A program made the position numbers and the translations under genes. DNA of 64,000 bases from Corynebacterium accolens (GTDB lineage: Bacteria; Actinomycetota; Actinomycetes; Mycobacteriales; Mycobacteriaceae): NCBI RefSeq assembly GCF_023520795.1, contig NZ_CP046605.1, positions 496,001 through 560,000 on the forward strand, written 5' to 3'. Shown here piece by piece: positions 54,716 to 63,970 of the stretch. The first letter of the stretch is position 1. Every line of letters starts with the position of its first letter. The notes beneath the pieces were generated by a model that worked only from the letters and a program-made list of their open reading frames with translations, did not search any database and was not told where the DNA came from.

Positions 54716-57280
54716 ATGGCCACCACCACGACTGGGGTTGAGGACCGGAAGAAACCGGTCCTCAAGGTGAGCAACGTGTGGGTGCAGGGCATCGCCCTCG
54801 TCATGATCTTTGGCTTTTTGGTCATGGGATTTTTGGCGTACCGCACCTATGACGCATCCATGCCGTTGCCGGAAAAGATTGTCTCCGAATCCACGGGCGA
54901 AACGGTCCTCACCAAGGACGAAATCACAAACGGCCAGGCGCTGTACCAGGCCCGCGGCCTGCAGCAATACGGTTCCGTGCTGGGGCACGGTGCCTACCTG
55001 GGCCCTGACTATACGGCGGAGTACCTGCGCCGCGCCCTCGACCATGCCCGCGAGGAAAACGACGCGAACGGTATCCCCGATTTCGTTGATTCCTCCGCCA
55101 CTCCCGAAGAGGCCGTGGTAGAAGAATTCCGCACCAACCGCTATGACGAAGAAACGGGCGTGCTGGAGTGGACCGATAACCAGATTTCGGCGTTCGAGGC
55201 CAATAAGGACTACTACGCCCAGTACTTTGGCCCCGATTCCCACAACAGTGGCTTGCCGTCGGACTTTATTACCGATGAGCAAGACATCAATAACCTCGTA
55301 GGTTTCTTCGGTTGGACCGCGTGGGCTTCGGCGGCAGAGCGTCCGGGCCACGACTATTCCTATACCAATAACTGGCCGGCGGAATCGCGCGTGGATAACG
55401 GCCCGACCGCGGACCTTGTGGTGTGGTCGGTGCTCTCGCTCATCGCGCTCATCGGCGGTACCGGCCTGATCTTTGCGATTTACGGCCGGTGGTCCAAGTC
55501 CATCGGTTGGCATTCGGAAGAAGCGCCGAACCTGGACTTTAAGCAGCCGGGCGAGGTTGGGCTGACCAAGTCGCAGAAGGTGGTGGCTTGGTTCGTCCTG
55601 GTCATTGCGTTGCTGTTCTTGATCCAGGCGCTGCTGGGTGCGGCCAGCCAGCACTACCGCACGGAACTAACCGGCTTCTTTGGCATCCCGCTGCAAGAAA
55701 TCCTGCCGTATAACGTCTCGCGCACCTGGCACGTGCAGCTTTCCCTCCTGTGGACCGCCGGCGGGCTCTTGGCGGCCGGCATCTTCCTGGCCTCGTTCGT
55801 GGGCAAGAAGGAACCGAAGAAGCAGGATTGGCTCGTATGGTTCCTGCTCGGCGCCATCGCGGTCGTGGTCTTTGGCTCCATGGCCTTTGAATGGCTTTCT
55901 ACCATGGGCTACATCGAAGAGGGCACGCTATTTTCCCAGCAATGGGAATACCTGGACCTGCCGCGCTTCTTCCAGGTACTGCTTACCATCGGCATGTTCG
56001 TGTGGATTGGCATTATCTACCGACAGCTGCGCGGCCGCCTGAAAAACGAGCACAAGTCCAATATGCCGTGGCTCTTCTTCTTCGCCGGCCTGGCCATCCC
56101 AGCGTTCTACGCGGTGGGCAACTTGGCGGGATCGGAAACCCACATCTCCGTCGCAGAGTTCTGGCGCTTCTGGGTGGTTCACCTGTGGGTGGAAGACTTC
56201 CTCGAGCTATTTACCACCGTCATGGTGGCCTACGTCTTCGTCCTGCTCGGCGTGGTCCGCGAAAAGATTGCCCTGGGCATCATCTTCTTGGACGTCATCC
56301 TCTATTCCACCGGTGGCGTGCTGGGCACGATGCACCACCTGTACTTCTCGGGCACCCCGGTCGAGCACATGGCCCTGGGCGCATTCTTCTCGGCCGCCGA
56401 GGTCGTGCCGCTGACCCTGTTGACCGTTGAGGCATGGACCTTCATGCAGCTGGGCTCCCGCCAACGCGCCTCGGGCGAGCGCCCCTTCCCGCACCGCTGG
56501 GCAGTCATGTTCCTGGTCTCCGTCGGTTTCTGGAACTTCTTGGGCGCGGGTATCTTCGGCTTCCTCGTCAACCTGCCCATCGTCTCCTACTACGAAATCG
56601 GCACGGCGCTTACCGCAAACCACGCCCACGGAGCGATGATGGGCGTCTACGGCTTCCTGGCCGTGGGTCTGTCGGTCTTTGCGCTGCGCTACCTCATCCC
56701 CAAGGATAAGTGGTCCGATAAGGCCATGGGCTGGGCTTTCTGGCTGCAAAACCTGGGCCTGTTGTGGATGGTGGTCATTTCGCTCCTGCCGCTGGGCATC
56801 ATGCAGCTCTACGAATCCGTCGGATCGGGCTACGTGGAAGCGCGGTCGCTGGGCTATATTACCCAGCCCGGCAACTTCATCATGGAATGGCTGCGCCTGC
56901 CTGGCGATGTCATGTTCCTCCTCGGCGTCCTGCCCTTCCTCTGGATGGCGCTGCGTGGCGTGCTCTACAAGAAGGAGATCCCAACGGTGGAGGAGCACCC
57001 AACCAACCCGCTGTTTAGCATCATCACCCCGGACGAGGACGACCACGCGGGCGAGGTCCCCGTGGGTTCCTCGGTGGGGCTGGTTTCGGGCGGCAAGGGG
57101 CGCGTCGACAAGCGCAGCTCCACGGGCCGGCGCTACGGGTACATCGATGAGCGCGGTGCCTTCGTTGAGGAGGAAGATCCCGACGCCGAGCGCGGCGATT
57201 CCGCCACCGCGCCGCGCCAGGAATTTGAATCGCGCACCAAGTGGGGCGGTACCTACCGCTCGGATAAGAAGGACGACTAA
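54716..57280 (+). CDS. norB: Quinol-dependent nitric oxide reductase (qNOR)
   Basis: Reduces 2 NO to N2O at the membrane with quinol electrons. 854 residues, about 14 membrane helices. N-terminal helix then an exported cytochrome-c-like fold without heme Cys (about 45-235), as in single-subunit qNOR. Heme b, b3 and FeB ligands include HVQLSLLWTAGG near 342 and GTMHHLYFSG near 540; conserved Glu in AAEVVPL near 560. The C-terminal tail of about 95 residues (after KKEIPTVEEHP) is longer than in many qNORs and highly charged. Coupled by TAATG to the next gene. Confidence 0.93.
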   Translation: MATTTTGVEDRKKPVLKVSNVWVQGIALVMIFGFLVMGFLAYRTYDASMPLPEKIVSESTGETVLTKDEITNGQALYQARGLQQYGSVLGHGAYLGPDYTAEYLRRALDHAREENDANGIPDFVDSSATPEEAVVEEFRTNRYDEETGVLEWTDNQISAFEANKDYYAQYFGPDSHNSGLPSDFITDEQDINNLVGFFGWTAWASAAERPGHDYSYTNNWPAESRVDNGPTADLVVWSVLSLIALIGGTGLIFAIYGRWSKSIGWHSEEAPNLDFKQPGEVGLTKSQKVVAWFVLVIALLFLIQALLGAASQHYRTELTGFFGIPLQEILPYNVSRTWHVQLSLLWTAGGLLAAGIFLASFVGKKEPKKQDWLVWFLLGAIAVVVFGSMAFEWLSTMGYIEEGTLFSQQWEYLDLPRFFQVLLTIGMFVWIGIIYRQLRGRLKNEHKSNMPWLFFFAGLAIPAFYAVGNLAGSETHISVAEFWRFWVVHLWVEDFLELFTTVMVAYVFVLLGVVREKIALGIIFLDVILYSTGGVLGTMHHLYFSGTPVEHMALGAFFSAAEVVPLTLLTVEAWTFMQLGSRQRASGERPFPHRWAVMFLVSVGFWNFLGAGIFGFLVNLPIVSYYEIGTALTANHAHGAMMGVYGFLAVGLSVFALRYLIPKDKWSDKAMGWAFWLQNLGLLWMVVISLLPLGIMQLYESVGSGYVEARSLGYITQPGNFIMEWLRLPGDVMFLLGVLPFLWMALRGVLYKKEIPTVEEHPTNPLFSIITPDEDDHAGEVPVGSSVGLVSGGKGRVDKRSSTGRRYGYIDERGAFVEEEDPDAERGDSATAPRQEFESRTKWGGTYRSDKKDD

Positions 57281-57924
57281 TGCCGGGTGCATTTACCGTA
57301 TTATCCGCGTGCTACGGGCTCTTCCTGCTCGCAGTGGCCTGGGTATTCGACCTGCTCGCGCAACAAACCGCCAACCGCACCATGTCCAACCAATCCGGCA
57401 CGTTCCGGTACTTGGAAGACCACGATGCTTGGCGATGCCCCGAAGATCACTGGCTCTGGCCCTCCAGCTTCGACCCGGAAAACCGCGTCATGCGCTACCG
57501 TGCGAACCCGACCGTGTGCAATACCTGCCCGGTCAAGCAACAGTGCACGGTCTCGCACCACGGCCGAGAGGTCACGCGTCAGTTGGACCCGTGGCCGCAC
57601 TCGGATTCGGGGCGCTTCCACCGCGGCATCGCGCTGGCAGTGGCGGCGATGGGCTACCTGCTGCCGCTGGCCTCGCTAATTAGCCACCATTCGCCATCGG
57701 AGGTGGCGTTGACGCTGGCCACGGTGCTCATCATTACCGGATTCGGCGTGTACCCGCTGGCCCGCCACCTGTGGAATACGCCCTCGAACGCGCCGCAGCT
57801 TGTGGTGCCGGAGATGGATAACCGCGAGGCGGAATTGGCCGCGCAGGTCGATCGCTATGGTTCGAAGTACGGAAAATCCACGCGCTATCGCTCGGTGCGT
57901 CAAGAACTGGAAGGGGAAGTCTAA
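57280..57924 (+). CDS. Membrane protein with transposase-like Cys motif, norB-associated
   Basis: 214 residues. N-terminal hydrophobic helix (about 4-24), then a Cys-containing cytosolic segment, two more helices (about 108-128 and 136-156) and a charged tail. The Cys segment, CPEDHWLWP...RYRANPTVCNTCPVKQQCTVSHHGREVTR (about 46-94), copies the small zinc-binding domain found in many DDE transposases (CPxG ... YRA ... CxxCPLRxxCT ... GR). It has no DDE catalytic core. It overlaps norB (TAATG), so it probably serves NO reduction or signalling, for example by metal or NO binding. Function unknown. Confidence 0.75.
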   Translation: MPGAFTVLSACYGLFLLAVAWVFDLLAQQTANRTMSNQSGTFRYLEDHDAWRCPEDHWLWPSSFDPENRVMRYRANPTVCNTCPVKQQCTVSHHGREVTRQLDPWPHSDSGRFHRGIALAVAAMGYLLPLASLISHHSPSEVALTLATVLIITGFGVYPLARHLWNTPSNAPQLVVPEMDNREAELAAQVDRYGSKYGKSTRYRSVRQELEGEV

Positions 57925-58761
57925 GTGTCCGCTCCCGTATTCTGGCCGATCGTCATCGGCATCATTATCGCTCTCATCGGGGTGTTTTTGTCCTACTCGC
58001 TCAAGGTGATTAAGCAGTATGAGCGGGGCGTGACCTTCCGCTTTGGCCACCTGCGGCCGATGCTGGAGCCGGGGCTGCATTTCTTGCTGCCGGGCATCGA
58101 TAAGCTGGAGCGCGTGGATTTGCGCGTGGTGACGCTGACGATTCCGCCGCAGGAAATCATCACTAAGGACAACGTGTCCGTGCGCGTGAATGCGGTGGTC
58201 ATGTTCGAGGTCACCGATTCGAGCAAGGCGGTCCTCGAGGTAGAAAACTACGCCGTGGCCACCTCGCAGATTGCGCAGACCACCCTGCGTTCGCTTTTGG
58301 GGCGGGCAAGCCTCGATGATTTGCTGGCCCACCGCGAGGAGCTCAACGAGGACCTAGCGGCGATCATCAACGGCCAAACCGAACGGTGGGGAGTGCTCAC
58401 CCGCATCGTGGAAATCAAGGACGTAGAGATCCCAGAGATGATGCAGCGCGCCCTAGCGCGCGAGGCTGAGGCGGAGCGCGAGCGCCGCGCCAAGGTCATT
58501 TCGGCCCACGGTGAGCTGCAGTCTTCCCGCGAGCTGCGCGAGGCAGCCGAGGAGCTGGGCAAGGCCCCGGCGGCGCTGCAGCTGCGCTACCTACAAACGG
58601 TGCTGGAGCTCGGCGCGGACCAAAACTCCACCATCGTCTTCCCGCTGCCCATAGACATCATGGGTGGGTTCATGGAAAACCTGGGCACCTTTAATAAGGG
58701 ATTTAAGGAATTCAGCGAGAGCTTCTCGCAGGCGGTAAATACGGAAAAGCCTGCGGACTAG
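57925..58761 (+). CDS. SPFH/Band 7 (slipin/stomatin-like) membrane protein
   Basis: 278 residues from GTG 57925, immediately after the previous stop. N-terminal membrane hairpin (about 6-26), then the SPFH domain (QYERGVTFRFGHLRPMLEPGLHFLLPGIDKLERVDLR in parts, residues 32-175). A long alpha/coiled-coil region (about 175-235) follows. Slipins organise membrane microdomains. Third gene of the norB unit and followed by a strong terminator. Confidence 0.9.
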   Translation: MSAPVFWPIVIGIIIALIGVFLSYSLKVIKQYERGVTFRFGHLRPMLEPGLHFLLPGIDKLERVDLRVVTLTIPPQEIITKDNVSVRVNAVVMFEVTDSSKAVLEVENYAVATSQIAQTTLRSLLGRASLDDLLAHREELNEDLAAIINGQTERWGVLTRIVEIKDVEIPEMMQRALAREAEAERERRAKVISAHGELQSSRELREAAEELGKAPAALQLRYLQTVLELGADQNSTIVFPLPIDIMGGFMENLGTFNKGFKEFSESFSQAVNTEKPAD

Positions 58762-58765
58762 GTAT

Positions 58766-58963
58766 TTAAGAATGCGGCCCCTGCTCAGCGGAGGGGCCGT
58801 TTTTCTGTGCCTCTCGAAGCTGCGCGATGGCCTGCGAATTCTGCTTAATATCATTGGAATTACGCGCGACCTGCACGATTAAATAAATGACACCGGCTAT
58901 AAGTCCGATGTAGATAGCTAGCGGGATGAGCATGAGCAGAAGTTCGAGCGGGCCAAGCGTCAT
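58766..58963 (-). CDS. Small one-helix membrane protein
   Basis: 65 residues: N-terminal helix (about 5-32, LELLLMLIPLAIYIGLIAG) and a polar coiled-coil tail (NSNDIKQNSQAIAQLREAQ). The last dozen codons are the terminator hairpin of the opposite gene read backwards. Family resembles small phage-shock or division-associated proteins only in shape. No clear ribosome-binding site. Confidence 0.6.
   Translation of the reverse strand: MTLGPLELLLMLIPLAIYIGLIAGVIYLIVQVARNSNDIKQNSQAIAQLREAQKNGPSAEQGPHS
58775..58804 (+). terminator. Terminator of the norB operon
   Basis: CGGCCCCT...AGGGGCCG stem with TTTTT to 58804; it lies inside the 3' coding end of the minus-strand gene. Confidence 0.85.
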
Positions 58964-59000
58964 TCTTACGTCTTTCTGTGCGAGGGCATTTAAATTCAGG

Positions 59001-60317
59001 CTAACATTCGCGTTGCGCGGCGGCGACCGCGCTCAGGCTGTGGCGCAGGTCGTCATCGCTTAAATGACCAAAACCTAAAACGACGCCGTCTTCGGCGTCC
59101 ACGCCGCCCCAGTATTCGCGCAGCGGGGTCAGCTTGATGCTGCGGGCGGCGGCACGCGGGACGATGGCCGGGTCGCACAGCAAAACCGCATGTAGACCGC
59201 CATTGATGGGCAGTAGGCGCGCGGCGGGGAGAGAGCCCAGGGCATCGGCCACGAGGTCGCGGCGGCGCTTATAGGTCCGGCGCATGCGGCCGGTGTGGCG
59301 CCGCAGCGCCCCGCTGGCCAGGTAATGGGCGAGCGCGGCCTGCGGGATGGTACCGACCGGCTGGCCAAAGATATCGCGCTGCTTGTCGATGCCCCCGCGC
59401 AGTCCATCCGGGACCACCACATAGCCACAGGCGATGGACGGCGAAATCACGGTGGAAAAGGTACCGAGCAACACGGTGCGCTCTGGGGCGAGCGCAGCGA
59501 GCGCGGGCAGCGGCTGACCCACGTAGCGCAGCTCGGAATCGAAGTCATCCTCGATGAGTAAAGCGCCGTTCTGGCGGGCCCAGGCCACGAGTTCGGCGCG
59601 GCGTTCGGCCGGCAGCGACGCGCCATACGGATACTGGTGGCTTGGGGTCACGATCAGCGCGTCAAGGTCGGTATCGGGCACGGTAACGCCATCGGCATCG
59701 GTGGGCACGTTTACCAACTCATGGCCAAGCGCTTGCGGAACGCGCCGCAGGCTGGGGTAACCGGGTGATTCGACGCCGACGCGCAGCGCGGTACCGAGCG
59801 TACGCAGCACTAAAGCGAGGCCATCGCGGGCACCGGCGGTAACGACGATGCGGCGCGGATCGACCCGGAGCCCGCGCATGTAGCGCAGGTGGTTGGCGAT
59901 GTGGTGGGGGAGTGGAGGGGCATCGGAAAGCGGCTGGGCGGCGGCATCGCGCCAGGCGGCGCGCCATTCGGGGGTGATGATGCCGGCGGTATCGGGCAGA
60001 CCGGGCGTCAGTTCCAGCAGGTTGGGCGCGGGAGTGGGCTGCGGCGCGGGCTCGGGGCGTGGCGGCGGGCTGTGGGGCAGGCGGGGATTGATGACGGTGC
60101 CGGATCCAACCTGGGCGCTGAGATAGCCCTCGGCTGTGAGCTGCTCATATGCGGTAACGACGCTGCCGCGGGAGACACCGAGCTGGGTGGCCAGCGCGCG
60201 GGTGGAGGGGACGGGCTCGCCGGGCAGCAGGGCGCCGGAGGTGACATCGGCACGCACGACGGCGGCGATTTGTACCGGCAGGGCGCGCGTATCGGCGGGG
60301 TCGAGGCGCAGGGGCAT
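59001..60317 (-). CDS. pdxR: PdxR, MocR-type (GntR-aminotransferase) activator of pdxST
   Basis: 438 residues from ATG 60317, with TATACT 6 nt upstream. GntR winged HTH at about 10-75 ([38 protein letters not shown]). The fold-type I aminotransferase-like domain follows (about 110-435), with the PLP Lys region [15 protein letters not shown] near 305. The usual Lys of that motif is replaced: the stretch reads [13 protein letters not shown] where many MocR proteins have S-K. Divergent from pdxS across 81 bp holding a perfect inverted repeat. Confidence 0.9.
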   Translation of the reverse strand: MPLRLDPADTRALPVQIAAVVRADVTSGALLPGEPVPSTRALATQLGVSRGSVVTAYEQLTAEGYLSAQVGSGTVINPRLPHSPPPRPEPAPQPTPAPNLLELTPGLPDTAGIITPEWRAAWRDAAAQPLSDAPPLPHHIANHLRYMRGLRVDPRRIVVTAGARDGLALVLRTLGTALRVGVESPGYPSLRRVPQALGHELVNVPTDADGVTVPDTDLDALIVTPSHQYPYGASLPAERRAELVAWARQNGALLIEDDFDSELRYVGQPLPALAALAPERTVLLGTFSTVISPSIACGYVVVPDGLRGGIDKQRDIFGQPVGTIPQAALAHYLASGALRRHTGRMRRTYKRRRDLVADALGSLPAARLLPINGGLHAVLLCDPAIVPRAAARSIKLTPLREYWGGVDAEDGVVLGFGHLSDDDLRHSLSAVAAAQREC

Positions 60318-60328
60318 GAACACAGTAT

Positions 60329-60377
60329 AAGTGGTACAACCCAACACGCGGGAAATGGTTCTTTACTTGTACCACTT
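60329..60377. promoter_or_regulatory. PdxR operator: inverted repeat AAGTGGTACAA...TTGTACCACTT
   Basis: Perfect 11-bp arms at 60329-60339 and 60367-60377, 27 bp apart, in the pdxR/pdxS gap. The AAGTGG core agrees with the reported C. glutamicum PdxR site type. A CAGTAT element stands 7 nt before the pdxS ATG. Confidence 0.75.
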
Positions 60378-60398
60378 GAGCAGGGCAGTATAGAGCGC

Positions 60399-61286
60399 AT
60401 GACCGAAAACATTGCGACCACGCGCGTGAAACGTGGACTAGCTGACATGCTCAAGGGCGGCGTCATCATGGACGTCGTGACCCCGGAACAGGCGCGCATC
60501 GCCGAGGATGCGGGCGCGAGCGCCGTCATGGCACTTGAGCGCGTGCCTGCCGATATCCGCGCCCAGGGCGGCGTGGCCCGCATGTCCGATCCGGAGCTTA
60601 TCGAGGGCATCGTCGACGCCGTATCCATCCCCGTGATGGCGAAGGCGCGCATCGGCCACTTCGTCGAGGCACAGATTCTGGGCGAGCTTGGCGTGGACTT
60701 CATCGATGAGTCCGAGGTGCTCAGCCCAGCCGATTACGTCAACCACATCAATAAGTGGGACTTCGACGTGCCGTTCGTGTGCGGCGCGACCAACTTGGGC
60801 GAGGCCCTGCGCCGCATCACCGAGGGTGCGGCCATGATTCGATCCAAGGGCGAGGCCGGCACTGGCGATGTCTCCGAGGCCGTCAAGCACCTGCGCACCA
60901 TTCGTGCGGAAATCGCCCGCCTGCAGCACCTCGACCGCGACGAGCTGTACGTCGCCGCCAAGGAACTCCAGGCACCGTATGACCTGGTTGCGGAGGTTGC
61001 GGAGACCGGCAAGCTGCCGGTCGTCCTCTTCGTTGCCGGCGGCGTAGCTACGCCTGCCGATGCCGCCCTCGTCCGCCAGATGGGCGCCGAAGGCGTCTTC
61101 GTGGGCTCCGGCATCTTCAAATCCGGTAACCCGGCAGCGCGCGCGGAGGCCATCGTGAAGGCCGCCACGCTTTACGATGACCCCGCCGAGCTCGCCAAGC
61201 TCTCCCGCGGCCTGGGTGAGGCCATGGTCGGCATCAATGTCGGCGATGTGCCGGCACCGCACCGCCTGGCCGAGCGCGGCTGGTAA
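60399..61286 (+). CDS. pdxS: Pyridoxal 5'-phosphate synthase subunit PdxS
   Basis: 295 residues from ATG 60399; the long open frame upstream is the antisense of pdxR. TIM-barrel synthase that condenses ribose-5-P, glyceraldehyde-3-P and ammonia into [24 protein letters not shown] near residues 20-40, [16 protein letters not shown] near 80 with the active Lys, and [16 protein letters not shown] near 150. Partner pdxT begins 11 nt after the stop. Confidence 0.97.
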   Translation: MTENIATTRVKRGLADMLKGGVIMDVVTPEQARIAEDAGASAVMALERVPADIRAQGGVARMSDPELIEGIVDAVSIPVMAKARIGHFVEAQILGELGVDFIDESEVLSPADYVNHINKWDFDVPFVCGATNLGEALRRITEGAAMIRSKGEAGTGDVSEAVKHLRTIRAEIARLQHLDRDELYVAAKELQAPYDLVAEVAETGKLPVVLFVAGGVATPADAALVRQMGAEGVFVGSGIFKSGNPAARAEAIVKAATLYDDPAELAKLSRGLGEAMVGINVGDVPAPHRLAERGW

Positions 61287-61296
61287 TCGCGTGGTC

Positions 61297-61905
61297 ATGC
61301 CACAAGAAGCTAGCGCCACGATCGGGGTGCTCGCGCTGCAGGGAGGCGTGGAAGAGCACCTGCGCATCCTCGAAGGCCTGGGGGCGGACACGCGCCGGGT
61401 GCGCGTGCCGCGCGACCTTGAAGGCCTGGATGGGCTGGTGATTCCGGGCGGGGAGTCGAGTGTCATCGACAAGCTCGCCCGCACCTTCGGCGTGGCCGAT
61501 CCACTGCGGGCGGCTGTAGCCGCGGGCCTTCCCGTGCTCGCTACCTGCGCCGGGTTGATTTATTGCGCCCGCGATCTGGATAACCCCTCGCCGGGCCAGC
61601 AGACCCTGGGGCTGCTCGACATCACCGTGCGGCGCAATGCCTTTGGCAACCAGCGTTTTTCCGCCGAGCGCACCGTGCCGGTCGTGGTCGGGGAAGAAAC
61701 GCTGCCCATCGAGGCGAGCTTCATCCGCGCCCCGCTGGTCACCCGCGTCGGTGAAGGCGTGGAGGTCATCGCGACCGTGCCGCGCGACGGCGCGGAGGAG
61801 GCGGTCGTGGGCGTGCGCCACGGCGCCGTCACCGCTTTGAGCTTTCACCCGGAAGAAAACGATGAGGCGCGCGTGCACGCCGCCTGGCTGGACAGTATCC
61901 GCTAG
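61297..61905 (+). CDS. pdxT: PLP synthase glutaminase subunit PdxT
   Basis: 202 residues from ATG 61297. Class I amidotransferase: IGVLALQGGVEEHLRIL at the start, GLVIPGGESSVIDKL near 46, nucleophile Cys in LPVLATCAGLIYCA near 80 and the His-Glu of SFHPEE near 183. Supplies ammonia to PdxS. Confidence 0.95.
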   Translation: MPQEASATIGVLALQGGVEEHLRILEGLGADTRRVRVPRDLEGLDGLVIPGGESSVIDKLARTFGVADPLRAAVAAGLPVLATCAGLIYCARDLDNPSPGQQTLGLLDITVRRNAFGNQRFSAERTVPVVVGEETLPIEASFIRAPLVTRVGEGVEVIATVPRDGAEEAVVGVRHGAVTALSFHPEENDEARVHAAWLDSIR

Positions 61906-63970
61906 GCGCCGGAGAGGCCGCGGCGCTTGAGCAGCGGCGCGACGTCCTTATCGCGCCCGCGGAAGTCGCGGTAGGCCGCGCCGAAATCGCGGGAGGCGCC
62001 GCGGGAGAGGATGAGGTCCCGGAACTTTTGTCCTGCGGCGCGCAGATCGCTTTGTTCCTTGAACCACTCAAAGCCATCGGCATCGAGCGCCTCCGCCCAC
62101 AGGTAGGAGTAGTAGCCCGCGGAGTAGCCGCCGGCGAAGATGTGGTTGAAGTACGTTGAGCGGTAGCGCGGGGCGATGTGCGGGTTATCCAGCCCCACTG
62201 CGCGCAGGGCCTCCTCCTCGAATGCGTCCACGGCCTCCGGGGTGGCCTCTAGTGCAGCGGCGTCCTTGGCGCTGAGCGAATGCCACGCCAAATCGATAAT
62301 GGAGGCCGCCAAGTACTCCGAGGTGGCAAAGCCTTGGCCGAATTCGGAGGCGGCGGTCACGGCATCGAGCAGCTCATCGGGGATCGGTTCGCCGGTATCG
62401 ACGTGGCGCGCGTACTGCTTGACCAGCGACTTATCCAGCGCCCAGTTCTCATTGATCTGCGAGGGGAATTCCACCCAGTCGCGCGGGACGTTGGTGCCGG
62501 CGAAGGTGGGGTAGTGGACATCGGAAAGCAGCCCGTGCAAGGCGTGGCCGAATTCGTGGAAGAGGGTGTGTACCTCGTCCAGGCTCAGCAGGGCTGGGAA
62601 CCATCGGCGGGCTTGGTAATGCCCAGCACGTTGACGATGACCGGCTTGCGCTCCAGCAGGCCTGACTGGCCCACGAACTGGCTCATCCACGCGCCACCGC
62701 GCTTGGTGGGGCGGCCGAAGTAATCCGTGAGCAGCAGGCCGATTCCCTTATCACCGTGCTCGACGTTATCTTCGTGTTCGTCATTTTCTCCGTGCTCGAC
62801 ACCCTTGTCGAGCACCTCCCACACGCGCACGCCCTCGGCATAGCCCTCCAGGTCCTCGCGCGGGGCAACGGTAATGCCGTATAGGCGCTCGGCGGCGGCG
62901 AATACGCCCTGGGTAAGGACCTTGTCCAGGGGGAAGTACTGGCGCAGTTCCTCCTCGTCGAGTGAGAAATCGCGGGCGCGGACCTTGGATTCCCAGTAGG
63001 GCCAGTCGGCGGCGTGGAAGTCTTGCTCGTTGAGCGTGGCTTCCTCGGCTAGCAGCTTGTGCTCGCCGGCGGCATTGGCCGCGGCCGCGGGGGCGAGATC
63101 TGCGAGCATGTCGCGCGCGGCGTCGGCGCTGCCAGCGGTTTCTTCCGCGATGACGTAATCGGCGTGGGAAGCATACCCCAGCAGCTCGGCGCGTTCGGCG
63201 CGCAGCTGGACGGCCTCGATAAGCCCTGGAATGTTGTTCTCGGAGCCCCTGCTTGCCGATGCCGCATAGAGCTTCTTCCGCGCCCCCTCCCGAGCCAGGC
63301 GGGACTGCTCCGATTGCACGGTAGGCAGCTCGAGCGGAATGACGTAGCCTTCGCGGCCTAGGGCCTTGGCATCCGCCTTGGCCGAGGCGATGCGTTCCGG
63401 CGGCAGGCCCTCGAGCTCTTCCTCCGTGAACTCGACGGCGTGCTCGCGCGTGGAGGCCATGAGATTGCGGCCGAATTCCTCCGATAGGGCGGACAGGCGC
63501 TGGTTGATATCGGAGAGGCGGGCCTTGCCGGCGGCATCGAGATCCGCTCCCTGGCGCGCAAAGGTGCGTAGCAGGTGTTCGTGCAGGCGCGCGCCCTCCT
63601 CATCGCCGGCGGGCGGGGTAGCGTCCTTGATGCGCTGATAGAGCTTTTCGTCCTGGTACATCGCGTCGTAGTGGGCGGACAGGCGCGGATAGATATCGGC
63701 GGCGATCTCTTCCATCTCATCGGTGACGTCCGTGCCAGAAAGATTGCCAAAGACCGACATCACGCGGTCGAGGTCCTGGCCGGAACTCTCGAGGGCCTCC
63801 ACGGTATTTTCCCACGTAGGCTCGGCGGAGTTTTCAGTAATGGCACGCAGCTCGGCATCGTGGAGCGCGAGCGCTTCGTCGAAGGCGGGGCGGTAGTGCT
63901 CGACCTCAATCTCCGCAAATGGCGGGAGTTGGTAGGGCAATGATGAAGGGTGGAGTAATGGATTAGTCAT
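61902..63970 (-). pseudogene. M3-family metallopeptidase (Dcp/oligopeptidase A type), split by one frameshift
   Basis: The 5' part (63970 to about 62597) gives 458 residues of a normal M3 N-terminal region; then the frame ends at KPADGSQPC. The continuation, PALLSLDEVHTLFHEFGHALHG, lies in another frame and runs to the stop at 61902, keeping the zinc site HEFGH and the distal Glu region. Adding one G to the GGG at 62596-62598 restores a single frame of about 688 residues, normal for the family. Either a recent inactivating deletion or a sequencing error in a homopolymer. Start ATG 63970 has TACATT 8 nt upstream. The enzyme degrades short peptides in the cytoplasm. Confidence 0.85.
61904..61928. 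terminator. Possible terminator between pdxT and the M3 gene
   Basis: AGGCGCCG (61904-61911) with CGGCGCTT (61921-61928); it overlaps both gene ends, and no long T tract follows. Confidence 0.35.

Noticed and set aside
57280-57924. Transposase remnant after norB
   Set aside because: The zinc-like motif sits between membrane helices in an intact, coupled frame with no DDE residues or terminal repeats, so it is described as a membrane protein instead.
59889-60398. 170-codon N-terminal extension of pdxS
   Set aside because: It is antisense to pdxR and would cross the regulatory region.
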